DNA of 53,137 nucleotides from Chromera velia (GCA_018398765.1 JAHBMJ010005758.1:8379-61515), one strand, 5' to 3'. Shown: positions 11,101 through 22,260, counted from the stretch's first letter. Numbers and translations: made by a program. Notes: generated from the sequence alone by a model not told the origin.

Positions 11101-11558
11101 GATCACCCCCTTTGCGCTGACGCTCTAGGGATTCGATCAGCAGAAACGCAAACGACAAGAATGAAAGCACGCGGGAAAAACAAATGAAAACTCATTTACA
11201 AAGAGAGGAGACAAACGGAATGCAAGTCAGAAGAAACGTTATGAAAGAGATGAAACGATCAATTTTTAAACGGATGGCCTGAAACTAAATAAGAGCAAGC
11301 AGACCAGAAATCAGATAGAATCAGATTAGGCATGTCCAATGACCGTGTGACCAATCTTGACCGGTGACCGATGACCAAAGATACAGAGACAGAAAGAGAC
11401 CGAACGACCGTGTATGTACTCAATTACAAACTGAGTCTCATGCGACCAAAGAACCGATGACCGAAAAGCGAGTCTCTCCTTTCATAGATGGGAGGAGAGT
11501 AACCACAGAAACAGACCAGAGAACAGACCAATCTTCAAATCGGAGCCGCACCCCCGAT

Positions 11559-12530
11559 CTAGCAGATCCACTCCTTTGAGGTGCCGTAGTCGTCCGTGAA
11601 GGTAACCTTCTTTTTGTTCTTCACCTCGGCAGGGGGAGTAGAAGAAGAACCTACATAATGATCTTCGAGTGCGTCTGCGCTTTTGGTATTTCTGCACACG
11701 CATGCAAAATGGCCGCCCTTTCCACACGAGTTGCACTGCTTGCCTCGTGCAGGGCAGCGGTGCGAAACCTGAGCTTCGAAATGGAATTCACAGTTGCAAC
11801 ACGTCCTCTTTCCTTGTTCAACTCTGTCAGCCGGGAACTTCAACTTGTTCGGCTTGGTGGTGGATTTCATGGAGAGGCCGGCTATGGAAGAGAAGTCAGA
11901 TTCTGAAGTATTGCCGATGACGGCGGGGTTCTTGGTCTTGCCTGAGAGAGCCTCCACTCGGAAGAGACTCTTTATCGCATCCTGCAGCGCTGCCCAGGTG
12001 TCGCGGTCATCCATCAGGATGGCGACCTTCTCCTTCTTCTGGTCAGTGAGGGCGTTCATCAGGTAGACGGACTTGTTGGAGTCCGACATGGTCTGGCCAG
12101 CGGGGAGGGTGGCCTCGTACGCTGCCATAGCAGCAAAGAAGCAGTCAAAGAAGATCTTTGAGTCCTCGTCATATCGCTGTCGGATGTTATGGATGACCCG
12201 CAAGGCATTGACCCTCTGCTTCTTGATATCATCAAGGTACAAGGCCTCCAAGTCTGTGAGAATCTCATCGAGGGCCTTCTGATTCGCCGTCCAGTTGGGG
12301 ACGACCCGCTCAACTCGCTGCATGAACACAAGGTCAATGTTCTCCTCCCCTTTTGTTGCACTTGCAGTTACGTTGAATGCTGACTGCATGTACATTTTCT
12401 TCAGGTCATCTTCTGTAGTGGTTGCTTGAAGAAGAAGGACTGCTCTGCGGAAGCTTCCTTTCCACTTCTTAAAGTGTGCAACACCGAAGGCTTTGAAAAG
12501 GGGAACTGAAATGGAAGAAACAGTTGTCAT
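11559..12530 (-). CDS. gag: Gag-like polyprotein with CCHC zinc knuckle
   Basis: The frame encodes 323 residues, starting at an ATG 28 bases inside the 5' LTR boundary (12,558), a normal position for gag. Residues 1-230 are helical and charged with no signal peptide, as expected for a matrix/capsid-type structural part. At residues 266-279 the spacing C-x2-C-x4-H-x4-C (CNSCGKGGHFACVC) is a canonical nucleic-acid-binding zinc knuckle. It is preceded by a second Cys/His cluster (C244, C245, C247, H257, C259) of less regular spacing. The tail is basic (KNKKK) and then acidic, and the frame stops where a pol frame would be expected. Knuckle and layout resemble Gypsy or related LTR elements, but without pol the superfamily cannot be fixed. 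The role is packaging of element RNA into particles. Replication would need enzymes supplied in trans by a full-length relative. Confidence 0.85.
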   Translation of the reverse strand: MTTVSSISVPLFKAFGVAHFKKWKGSFRRAVLLLQATTTEDDLKKMYMQSAFNVTASATKGEENIDLVFMQRVERVVPNWTANQKALDEILTDLEALYLDDIKKQRVNALRVIHNIRQRYDEDSKIFFDCFFAAMAAYEATLPAGQTMSDSNKSVYLMNALTDQKKEKVAILMDDRDTWAALQDAIKSLFRVEALSGKTKNPAVIGNTSESDFSSIAGLSMKSTTKPNKLKFPADRVEQGKRTCCNCEFHFEAQVSHRCPARGKQCNSCGKGGHFACVCRNTKSADALEDHYVGSSSTPPAEVKNKKKVTFTDDYGTSKEWIC

Positions 12531-12557
12531 CTTTCCAATCAGTCTAACACGTACTGA

Positions 12558-13288
12558 TATAAGACAATGAGAATGGTTGAGATAGACCGATGGAGAAGTA
12601 TAGGAATCAAAAGCAAAGAGCTAGTCCTTAGCAGACAGACTAGAAACAGAAAGCCAAAGGATGCTGCTGTGACCTGATGACCTGATGTCCGAAGTCCATA
12701 TACATACACAGAAGTCTGTCAATCGAAAGGACTAACCTGAGTAGTACCATAAAGAGGCTCAATCGATCAAGGCAGGATGGTCCAGGAATCAATACGCAGA
12801 GTGAAAGTCGATCGATCGATCTTGACAGTCGATTGACTAATCGGCTCGTCATGCATCGATGGGCCCTTTGAGAAATGCACATCTACCACTTCTTACTTGA
12901 ATCGCTCCTTTCCTATTTGTTGATGTACAAGTGTCATTCAGGCACTCATTACAATGCATGAAGTCGATCGCCAACAACACATGCACAACAGTTGCACAAC
13001 AGATCAAACGGTACGCGTAGATGGATCGATCGGTCCTCACGGCGACGCGTGCATGCGCATGGACTGATGGCGTCGCATGCACGCCACGTCTCCAAATTGA
13101 ACCTTCACAAAAATAATGCATGGACTCACATGCACCGACCAGAGACCAGAACAAATTAGATGAGAATATACACCGCGCATGCAAGGTAACAATGATTGGC
13201 GGTGCACAAATGCATAAGGGTTGGCCCTATGCTTTTGTCTCCACACAATCTCACTGCTGCTCATGTAACCAGGACGTTCGTTCTAACA
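12558..13288 (-). repeat. 5' LTR of the gag-only retrotransposon
   Basis: This is the 731-bp terminal repeat upstream of gag in element orientation. Its end next to the host (TGTTAGAACG read on the minus strand) is followed outside by the target duplication at 13,289-13,293. It supplies in-frame codons and a stop to the interrupted host frame: the host reading enters the LTR and ends at TGA 13,251-13,253. The first bases inward of the LTR (12,557 downward) should contain a primer-binding site, but I could not match them to a tRNA by eye. Confidence 0.87.
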
Positions 13289-13293
13289 GATCC
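13289..13293. repeat. Target-site duplication, right (GATCC)
   Basis: This is the partner of 10,371-10,375. In the host frame (minus strand) these bases form the end of a Ser codon, GAT (Asp) and the first base of the next codon. Confidence 0.85.
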
Positions 13294-14471
13294 GAGGTGC
13301 ATTGACGAAGGAAAGCTGCATAGTCGGGGACTCGCCCTTGTGTGCGAGTCTGTCCCCTTGTCCGCACACCACTCGGAGTCCTCGCCCCCCCCCTAACCAA
13401 CAATCGGACCTCCTTTGCCACCACAATAATAGAGGAGAACATAGATCTCTCCGGCACATCTGTACCCGCTTTGTCCTCTTGCTTCTTCTCAACATGAGGG
13501 TCTGCAAGAGGCTCCCCCCCTTCCTTCTCTTCAACACCGCCGCCTTTATTCTCTTCAAAATCCTCCTCGCTACCTGAAAAGTCGGACTCCGACATCTCGT
13601 CTGACTCATCAGCGAGACCATCATCTCCCTCACCTCTTTCCTTCTTTCCTTCCTCACCTCTCTCCTTCTCTCCTTCCTCACCTCTCTCCTTCTCTCCTTC
13701 CTCAACTCTCTCCTTCTCTCCTTCCTCACGTCTCTTCTTCTTTTCTTCCTCAACTCTCTCCTTCTCTCCTTCCTCACGTCTCTCCTTCTCTCCTTTCTCA
13801 CCTCTCTCCTTCTCTCCTTCCTCACGTCTCTCCTTCTCTCCTTCCTCAGCTCTCTCCTTCTCTCCCTCCTCACCTCTCTCCTTCTCTCCCTCCTCACCGC
13901 TCTCCTTCTCTTTTCGAATCCCCCACCTCTCTCCTGCTCACCCGGAGGAGCGTCAAGCAGGCGCACCCGGTGAAGCCTTTCAAAGACTCCCTCCAAAACG
14001 ACTTGGCAGGGGGATTCAAAGACAGAACCGAGACGCCCCCCTTTCATCTTTGCTCTCGCTTCCTGCAGAGCGGAAGTAAAAGACGCAAGGTCTGCAGCGG
14101 ACTTAAAGGTTTATCAATTCCGGTGCTCTCATGATCGAGATGTTGGATGTTCAAACTGCACGAGAACCACATCGGCCGTCCAGGGTCATTTTTCTTTTTT
14201 GTCAAGATCGACGCACTGCATGAGAGGCAGTCACTTGAGCTGAGGTTACTGATCAGCCTGGGGATTCAGCCATATTGACTGCTGCTTGTTGTATGGCTAT
14301 TAATATCCTTGCATACAGAAGTTGCTACTACTGCTCGGATTCCAGCTCTTCTTGAACCTTGGCCCGCCGGTTCTCCATGGTTTGTTAACTTCTCTTTCAG
14401 CCGTCTTTGTTGTGTCTGCGTCTGTCCCGTTGATGAAGCGATCAGCAACAACTCTCCTCCCTGTCTGAAAA

Positions 14472-15870
14472 GGACTGCAAGCTCTTGCTGAGAATTTGAT
14501 GGAAGTTGTCCGGATGGTGCAAAGCATGGACGCTCTGCTGGGTAATATTAAGTTTCCGGATAAACCTAAAGGAGATGGCACTCCTTCTGCTGATCCCCCA
14601 CAAGAAAACATATCCTCTACGCTGCTTCCAACAGAGGCGGCCTCTCTTAGCCGACTCACAGAGCTGGTGAAAGATATGGAAAAGGGTTAAAAAGGGTGTG
14701 AGGGTGGAATTGAACATGATCATGAGTCTCCATTATAGGATGGACTTAAAGCCTCTTGTCGCTCGTGATGTCGGCAAAGTGCTCAGGTTGTTCCAGGCAG
14801 TGAGCGCTGAGATTCTTTGAAAGGCCATCAACGCGTTCCTGGAGACGGAGGAGAAGGAAAAAAAAGAGGATCTCGAGTTTATCTTGAAGCTTGGCACGGC
14901 CGTAGACACGGCTGTGGAGGTTCCGCAGGCTGCTGCAGCCGGAGGTGATGGGGAATAAGGGACATTTTAAGAAACTGCATTGATCAGAGCGGTTGATTTT
15001 GGGAGTTTGGAGGTGGTGAAGATTCTCGTGGGGGCGGGGGTCGGACTTGAAGTCCGTCGGGAAGCGGGAGAGGGTAAGGGAGGAAAGAGGGCCCTCCATT
15101 TCGCCTGCCGGGATGGGAGACTTGTTATTGCCGAGTTTCTGGTGTACAGTGGTGCAGAGATAGATGCGGTCACTGACAACGGAGTGATGCCTCTTTATTA
15201 TGCCGCTCAAGCAGGTCTGACGGGTCTTGTCAGATTTTTGCCAGGGAAGGGTGCTGACGTGTATGCAAAAACAACAGATACTGGCAAAACCCCGATTTTT
15301 AACGCAGTCGTGGGGGGGCACAGAGATATGGTTGAGCTGCTTCTTGACCACGGTGCAAGAGTAAATAAGAAAAGGAATAACGAGCAACGTCCTCTGCATC
15401 TTACTTACAAACGTGATGACAGCATTGTGAGGGATCACAGGGAGATTGCAGAGCTCCTGATTTCTCGTAGGGCCCATGTCGATGCAAGGTGTCGATCTGG
15501 GTCGCCAGCCCTCCATCTTGCCGGTTTGGTCAGTGCTTTGGGTGTCGCCGAGGTTTTGTTGGAGAACGGTGCCGACCGTCATGCGAGAGACAACTCTAGA
15601 AACACACACTGATCTGCACCTCATTTTGGAAGAGGCGAGACTCTGAGCTAGGTCAGATGATCCAGAAGGTGATTATTTGTACGAGAAGAAGCTCTGCGTT
15701 GCAGAGCTTCTGGTTTCTAAAAGGATTGACGTTGGTGCAGTGAACCACAGCACTTGACATTGCGGAGGCGCAACAGCCTGCAGATTCACCTGTAATTGCA
15801 GTTCTTCGGGGGTTGGCCCCTGTAGAAGAGGTAGCAGAAGAAGATGAAAACCCAAAGGCAGATGGGGCTT
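14472..15870 (+). pseudogene. Ankyrin-repeat protein pseudogene
   Basis: A single reading line can be followed on the plus strand from about 14,472. It has an N-terminal helical part (residues such as LMEVVRMVQSMDALLGNI), a further segment at 14,695-14,815, a TGA at 14,818-14,820, a Glu/Lys-rich part, TAA codons at about 14,956 and 14,968, and then 14,980-15,612 with clear ankyrin repeats. Diagnostic words are ALHFACRDGRLVIAEFLVYSGAEID, split as ALHFACRDGRL and VIAEFLVYSGAEID, then PLYYAAQAGLTGLVRFL, PIFNAVVGGHRDMVELLLDHGA and ALHLAG...VAEVLLENGA, about five repeats. It ends at TGA 15,610-15,612. Downstream, 15,680-15,870 still reads as degraded ankyrin plus an acidic tail (EEVAEEDENPKADGA) but in shifted frames. 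Ankyrin repeats mediate protein-protein contact. The several in-frame stops and shifts argue that this copy is dead. A frequently spliced gene is the alternative, but no splice sites fit the short gaps. Confidence 0.7.
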
Positions 15871-16034
15871 AAAATGAAGGCCCATCAAATGGGATTTGGA
15901 GAGCAAGGAAGAGACATTGGCTGTATGGTTAGTACTGGAATCTATAGGAAATGATTTCTATAGGAAATGATTAGGAATGTAGTCTGAAAACACTGACACT
16001 GACCACATGGTGGTGTGGGTGGGCGGGGGATCCG

Positions 16035-16440
16035 GCAGAAACTCCAAGAGACTGCGTTGATAAGAGCCGTTGATTTTGGGAGTATGGAGGTGGTGAAGAT
16101 TCTCGTGGGGGCGGGAGCTGGACTTGAAGTCCGTGGGAAAGGGAAATGACCAGAGAGAGGGAAGAGGGCCCTCCATATCGCCTGCCGGGAAGGCAAACCG
16201 GAAATTGCCAAGTTTCTGGTGTCACAGTGGTGTGCAGCGGTGCAGAGATAGATGCGGTTACTGAAATCGGAGTGACGCCTCTTTATTATGCCGCTCAAGC
16301 GGGTCTGAGTCGGACCGTCTGACTGGTCTTATCAGATTTTTACCGGGACGGGGTGCTGATGTGCACGCAAAGACCACCGATGACGGCAGGACATCCATTT
16401 TCAATGCGATCGGCAATGGTCATATAGATGTGGTGCAAGC
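16035..16440 (+). pseudogene. Second, partial copy of the ankyrin-repeat gene
   Basis: The stretch starting GACTGCGTTGATAAGAGCCG repeats 14,966-15,345 (GCGTTGATTTTGGGAGT.., GGTGGTGAAGATTCTCGTGGGGGCGGG, CTCTTTATTATGCCGCTCAAG) with substitutions and indels that break every frame. A small AG-rich deletion follows the GTCCGTGGGAAAGGG point, and extra bases lie around 16,225 and 16,305. It ends around 16,440 in unrelated sequence. It is in the same orientation as the first copy, about 1.07 kb away, so a local tandem duplication followed by decay is the simplest explanation. Confidence 0.72.
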
Positions 16441-18260
16441 ACGGCCTAAAAGAGAGGTATGAGCTAGAGTATGACTCACCCGTATAAGAAACAAACAACA
16501 AATTGAACCCAACATTGACTGAAAACTTTAGTGCCGTTAGGGTTTATATATATAGATTAGGGCAAAACATGATAATTTTGTAATATGACCTAGAATATCA
16601 CCTAGAATATCACTGACATCAGTTCTAGGCGTCGGTTATATACGGGGGGGAAAAAATAAAGAGTAAGCGTTCAGACGAGATTTTTTTTTTAATTTTTTGA
16701 ACCTCAACAACACTCGACTCGTGACTCAAGAACAGTTGTGCAACACACCCTACAAAAAAATATGGAAATCGTATAGAGAAAACTATAGGAAATTAATGGG
16801 AATTCCTAAGGGAATCTAAGGGAAATCTTAGGGAAATCCGTGGGAAATTGATGGGAAATCTAGGCTAAAATTTCCCATGCAAAGATTTCCTACTGATTTC
16901 CCGCTGATTTCTCTGTGATTTCCTTACTACTTCAGAATCCCTAGGATTTCCATTAATTTCCCATTATTTTTCCATTCATTTCCCACGTCATATTTCCCAT
17001 CAATTTCCCTTGGATTTCCTTAAGATTTCCCTCAGATTTTACTAGGATTTCCCTAGGATTTTCCATCAATTTCCCACAGTTTTCCCTATGATTTCCATGT
17101 TTTTTTGCTAGTTTTTTTATAGGGCATGAACAACACTTGTGCAACGCTCAAACAACAGTTGTGTCACAACTTGTGTGACTGATTGAAAAAAGAAAAAAAA
17201 AAAGTAAAGGGTTTTGGGGGATCTTTTTTTTTTTTCTTTATAGCGGCTCTAATGTAGCCGATCGATGCTAGAGCCGACGTCTATAGGCTCAAAAATCTAA
17301 ACTTAAAAAACGATAGAAATCCTATAGTAGAAATCGCAGTTTATAGTGTCGGGGGGGCAGGGAGGCTAATCCTTTGGACCTAGCTTCGGTCCTTTAGACA
17401 TACATCCTAGCATAAATCTTAATCGAAATATATGATTTTAGATTTTATACAATATATCTATTTTATTTGTATGTGTAGATTTAAATTTAGATTGATTTAT
17501 ACACTCTAGTATACACTGCGTAACAGTGTGCGTTCGATCTGAATTATAAATATAATTACACATTGATTTCAAATAATATGGTACAACAGTGCATGCATAC
17601 ATCTGTTATTTAATCCTAAAACCTAAATTAGACAAGATAGGATAGGATTTTATGACCTAGTTGGAATACTCCTTAGTCTGAGTCCTTAGAAGACTTCTTA
17701 GAACACTCAATGTCACTCATCCATACAATTTTAGTTCAAGTCGATCAGGCAGGAAGTCACGGTTTGTCAGAGTAATACTAACTCATACCGGGGCTAGTAC
17801 GGGCGAAAACAACTGGAAACAAACCTACTGCCAAACACGCCGGCAGAAAGAAAGCGAACATCGGCGCCCCTCCGATCGAGGCCCTCTTGCCGGAACCTGA
17901 GCCCATCCCACTCAACAGGTGCTACCACACACCTAGCCGCCCCTGTCAGCGCTACGATGACCCACACCATGCAGACACACTGGACACTGGCAGTCTGACA
18001 GAGCGCTTGAAAACTTGGATGGATCGATCGATTCTCGATCGATCGATCCAGCTGTATGTGATGCGATTTCTTCGACGATGGAACAACTCAGGTCACGCAA
18101 ACCACATGATCACGCCAGACATCATGTCCCTCGGTGTTTCAGCTCACAAGCAAGAATTCAAACGAGCGAGACTGAACGAACGAACGATCGATCGAAAGTG
18201 CATGCAGATCCAGTCGTGCTATGAGTAGATGGATGAGTGGATGGATTGAATGATTCCTGC
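16441..18260. other. AT-rich intergenic; GGGAAAT/ATTTCCC foldback at 16,786-17,105
   Basis: Between about 16,786 and 16,870 the plus strand repeats GGGAAATC/GGGAATC words. From 16,871 to about 17,105 it repeats their complement (GATTTCCC, ATTTCCCAT), giving a long imperfect hairpin. CAACACTTGTGCAAC words before and after it match 1,225-1,310. From about 17,780 to 18,228 the plus strand has one open frame of protein-like composition at its start (..AKTTGNKPTAKHAGRKKANIG..). It has no ATG near its start and no family I recognise, so it is noted but not called as a gene. Confidence 0.5.
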
Positions 18261-19568
18261 TCGTGTATGCCCCTTTCGGAGAACTGATTTTCGGTCAGTC
18301 AGCTCGAAGAAAGAGACAGTGTGTGTGCCCTCCTTCTAAAAGATTCCATGCAGGGGCAAATCAAATTCATTCATTTCCCCAGTTAGGTTTCCGTTTTTTC
18401 GCCTCCACCCATCTGCCGTTTGTCTACCGACCTCCCTTGCATCGACTCCTGTGAACTGAACACGTACTCTGACAGCTGCAAACAATGTCAGCAGCAGCAC
18501 AAGCACACACACACCCACAGGCAGGAGACGGACAGCTAGACGAATGGAACGGCGTCAACTAGACAGACTGACAGACGACAACGCCAACGATTATGCCCGT
18601 TCCATTAAATTCCATTCTGATCGCTTTCCTTTTAGTCAGAGCCACAAGAAAGCGGTCGCGACGCGTGCACGTGGGTGAGTCTGAATGCAGTATTTCTTTG
18701 ACTGCGATCATCTCTCCTCTCTCTCTTCCTCTCTGCATGTCCGCCCAATTTCGTCAGTGTCTTTCCTTCCCTGTCTCTTCGATTTTTTTTTCGGGTAGCG
18801 CGTGTGGAAATTCTGTCTAAGCGAGCAAAGCTGTGTGTTTCCGCCAAATTGCGCTTGCACACAGACTCGCAAACTTTTTTCAGACTTCCTCACGCACGGC
18901 TAAATGCTATGCTCCATGGTTGGACGATTACATTTCACTCTCTGACTGTTTCGTTGTTTCGATGATCATCAAGGGGTTTCCTCGCTCACACATTAGGTAG
19001 GGCTGGTTTCCCTTCCTTATCCATGTTTTTCTTTTCCTGACTTACAGACCGATTGTTTCCAATGGACTCCTTCTTCAAAAGACACAACTGCCGTGTGACG
19101 TATTGCCCCAATGCGCCAACAACAAGTCAGGCTCCCCTCAGAGCAAGAAAAGGAAGGCAGCAAGCAGCACTCGATCTAAAAAGAAAGCTGCAGCAGCAAT
19201 GGCGACGGTCTTCCTTCCCCTTAGACTCTTACTAGATGGAACGAAAATTTAATTTCCTTTCTTTTCTCTGCCCTTTTCCGATTTCCTTCTGCTACAGGCG
19301 TTGTGTTTTCCCTTTCAGAGCACAGAAGGAATGAATACAGGAAAAAAATGCGAAAAAATCGCGAAACGGTGGCCCGTCCGGACGTAGGAAAGGTGCAAGA
19401 GGGCAAACAGGCAGGCAATACAAGAAACACGGAAACGTGATTTCGACAAATAAATAGGAGGAAGGGAAGGGACGAAGCAGCGGGGAGCGGTGGGAAGAGG
19501 AAACATCGGGTTGCGGTTGAGGCAATACAGACAGAGAATGAATAAGCCGGGGGAAACACAGAGCCAGG

Positions 19569-19599
<31 letters not shown>

Positions 19600-21197
19600 T
19601 ACGTCCGGTCTTCTTTCTCCTTCCAACCAATGGACAGGCAGGGAAAGACACAGACAGAGACACAGAGAGACAGACTCCCTTAGAACTGCCACCCAAAAGA
19701 AAAGTAAACGAAGGAGGAAACCAAAGAGGAAGAAGGAGAAGCAAATCCGATGTCTTCCGTCTCCACATTCGCTCCTCTGAGGGAAAGAAATTCTGCTTCC
19801 TCCTTTCCTTTCTCACCTCATAAACACAACTTCCGCACGCACAGCCAAGAATCTTCCTCTTTACTTCCCATTCGTTCTTCCCCACCTTCCTGGTTTCCAA
19901 CCTTCCATCTATTCTTTCGTTCCTTCCTCGCTTTCCCTCTTTTCTGTATCTGCCGTCCTTCCTTCCTTCCTTCCTTCCTTTTTTTTCCCCTCTCTCTTTG
20001 CTTTTTTGTCTCTTTCGTGTTTTCCCTCCATTCCTTTTTCTGCTCGCTCTTCCCCCCTCACTCCTGAATTCTTTCTTGCCCGTTGAACTACTGGGAGGAA
20101 GTCTTCTTTCTGACGACTGGAGCTTCGGTCTTCGGTCCGTGCTTGCATCCGACCGTCACGATACAGAGAGCTAGGCACAAATTAATAAGGAAAGAAAGAA
20201 AAAGAGCACCAGAATAATTCAAACCAAAAAAATGATCACCCTGATCGGCTGCCGCGAAGACGCAGACGGGAAGCAACTTTTACTGACTGACAACAGTCCG
20301 CGGACACGCCAAGACAAAACAAGTCAAGACGACGACCAAAACTCCGCAGGAAGGTAACCCGACCCACCGACCGGTCTGTCTCTTGAATGAGTCAGTTCTC
20401 TTGGGTGGGGTGGGTGGGTGAAAGCTTTCTTTTTTCCTCGTCAACAACTCACTCTCTCACTCACTCGCCTCTGCGAAGCGGCCCATACAACGGGTTGCTG
20501 CGGAGAGTGTGTCTTCCCTTTTTCTTCCCCTTTTCTCTTTTTCGATCTTCCACTCTCCCTCTCTAGCTCGTTCTCTCTCACTCACTTTCCCACACACACG
20601 CAGACACAAAACGACTGGGTCCAAGAGCAAAGACGAAAGACAGTCATTCAGGAAGTCCATCAAAATTTTACAGAGAAACCACAATCTATCGAGTTCGCGC
20701 AGCAACAGGGCAGGCAGGAAGGGACCCAATCGGGGCGTTCTTCCCTCCTTCCACGGGTGTGGTCGAGTGAGTTAGTGTGTGAGGTGCATGGGGAGGTCAG
20801 GCCTCCCTCCTTCATGCATAACATACAGGTGCACTCTTCCTTTTATATTTACTTAAGGCGCGCCCTGCCAGCCAGCTATGCAGGCAGACAGGCGGAGTTA
20901 TTCATTCACTCAGATCAGAAAAAAGCCATCACTTCAAATCGTCGTCGTGCCAGCAGACAACGAACGAACGAACGAGCCGACCGACCTTCTATCGACCGAT
21001 CGACTTCGGTCGAGACGAACAAATAGGCAAACAGATCGAGAGATAGACCGACTATACATTTATTTCTTTTCCCTCCTTTTCTTCATGGATACGAGAGACA
21101 AAAAAGAAAGGACCAAAGAAAGAACAAGAAAGAAAGAAAGAAGGACAGAAGGAAAGAAGGAAAGAAGAAAGGAAGAAAAGAAGAAAAGAAGAAAAAA

Positions 21198-21229
<32 letters not shown>

Positions 21230-21858
21230 AACCAAGACAAACAGACACACAGGAAGACAGACTGGCGGACAGAGAGAGAGAGAGAGAGAGACAGGGACCG
21301 ATGGAAAGAGAGAAAGGAGGAGAGGCGCGAAGGAAGGAAGGAAGAACGGACGGAAAGGAGCCGATTGAATGAAGACGTGGGAAACTGTCAAGTTCACCCA
21401 TACGGGAAGGGACGAAGGCGGGGAAAGTCGTTCGAGCCGATTTTTCATTTTTCCATTCATCAGCAGTTCGGCAGCGAGTAGGTAGGTCGTATAGATACGC
21501 ATCAAAGGATGCACTTTGTTTTGATTCATTCTTTCAGTCGTCTGCAACAGGTTGTCCGTCCGACCCCTTTCTTTTCTCCCGTGCGCTCTCTCTCTCTCTC
21601 TCTCTCTCTCAGGATTCCTCTCTCTCTTTCTCTCTCCTCCTGTCTTTCTTTGCCTCGTCGCTTTGTGTCTGTTCTTTTTTCTGTGCGACGGCTGCCCTTA
21701 CTTCTACCCCGTTGATTTGCTGGGTATCAATCACAATTATGACCTGGGTCTGTTTTCTTTTTTTGACAAATGCCTGCCTGCTTGTCTTCCTACCGTCACT
21801 GCTCCTTCATTCCTTGAACAAATTCGCCCCATTCATTCTGTCTTCTCCTCCCTCCCTG

Positions 21859-21943
<85 letters not shown>

Positions 21944-22260
21944 ACAATTTTCTGACTGCATCTGTTGCCTCCTTCCTAGGAGGACAGAGGAAAGCAAAAA
22001 GAACTTTGCAAATATCATACAAGCACGTACCTCTTTACCTCCCCACCTGACCCGAGACCATTTTCAACCTTTGCCCAGGAAAAAGGAGGGGAGGAAACCA
22101 CGGACATACACACACACACGCGCTGATGCCAGACAGACGAGGGGGGCAGGAACAGTGAGAGCAAGAGGAAGAAAGCAGCAGAGAGAAAAAAAGAGAAAAG
22201 ATGATGTGCGCAAAGAAAGGAGAGGCGACGAAAAGAAAACAGACAGACTGACAGACAGAC

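Larger units (their letters stand above)
10376..13288 (-). mobile_element. Gag-only LTR retrotransposon with 5-bp target duplication
   Basis: Two direct repeats (10,376-11,100 and 12,558-13,288) flank an internal region that holds a single Gag-like frame on the minus strand. GATCC occurs immediately outside both ends (10,371-10,375 and 13,289-13,293), the expected 5-bp target duplication. In element orientation the LTRs start TGTTAGAA and end GTCTTATA, that is TG...TA rather than TG...CA. A purine run AAAGGGGGTGATC (11,101-11,114 read on the minus strand) sits just before the 3' LTR, where a polypurine tract belongs. No protease, reverse transcriptase, RNase H or integrase frame is present, so the copy is non-autonomous. 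My hand alignment of the LTRs gives roughly 35 substitutions over 725 bp plus one 6-bp indel, so it is not a very recent insertion. Confidence 0.88.
10324..14273 (-). pseudogene. Acidic-repeat protein gene, broken by LTR element and frame breaks
   Basis: On the minus strand a protein-like frame starts at an ATG (14,271-14,273). It runs through a Cys/Ser-containing stretch (about 14,255-14,110), then an Ala/Leu/Phe-rich stretch (about 14,100-13,930), then about twelve 24-bp repeats coding EKERGEEG-type octapeptides (13,905-13,620), then an acidic Ser/Asp/Glu region. Its reading needs a shift at three homopolymers: the CCCC near 14,260, the TTT near 14,104-14,107 and the GGGGG at 13,920-13,924. 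At 13,289 the LTR element interrupts it. Beyond the element, at 10,370, the same frame resumes exactly across the duplicated GATCC, gives 15 more residues (PDSDGHESDCDFRKR) and ends at TAA (10,324-10,326). Without the element it would be about 340 residues. The family is not recognised. The competing Arg-rich frame (13,283-14,047) is a frame shadow of the acidic repeat downstream of 13,920. Confidence 0.6.

Noticed and set aside
11101-11558. Search for pol (reverse transcriptase, integrase) remnants downstream of gag
   Set aside because: No frame in the 458 bases between gag and the 3' LTR shows protease, reverse transcriptase or integrase motifs; the region is too short for more than a fragment.
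13283-14047. 254-residue Arg-rich minus-strand frame (RRREVRKERRRE repeats)
   Set aside because: Downstream of the homopolymer at 13,920 it is the out-of-frame reading of the acidic EKERGEEG repeat; the acidic frame alone continues sensibly across the LTR insertion site. Its first 40 residues are kept as part of the pseudogene.
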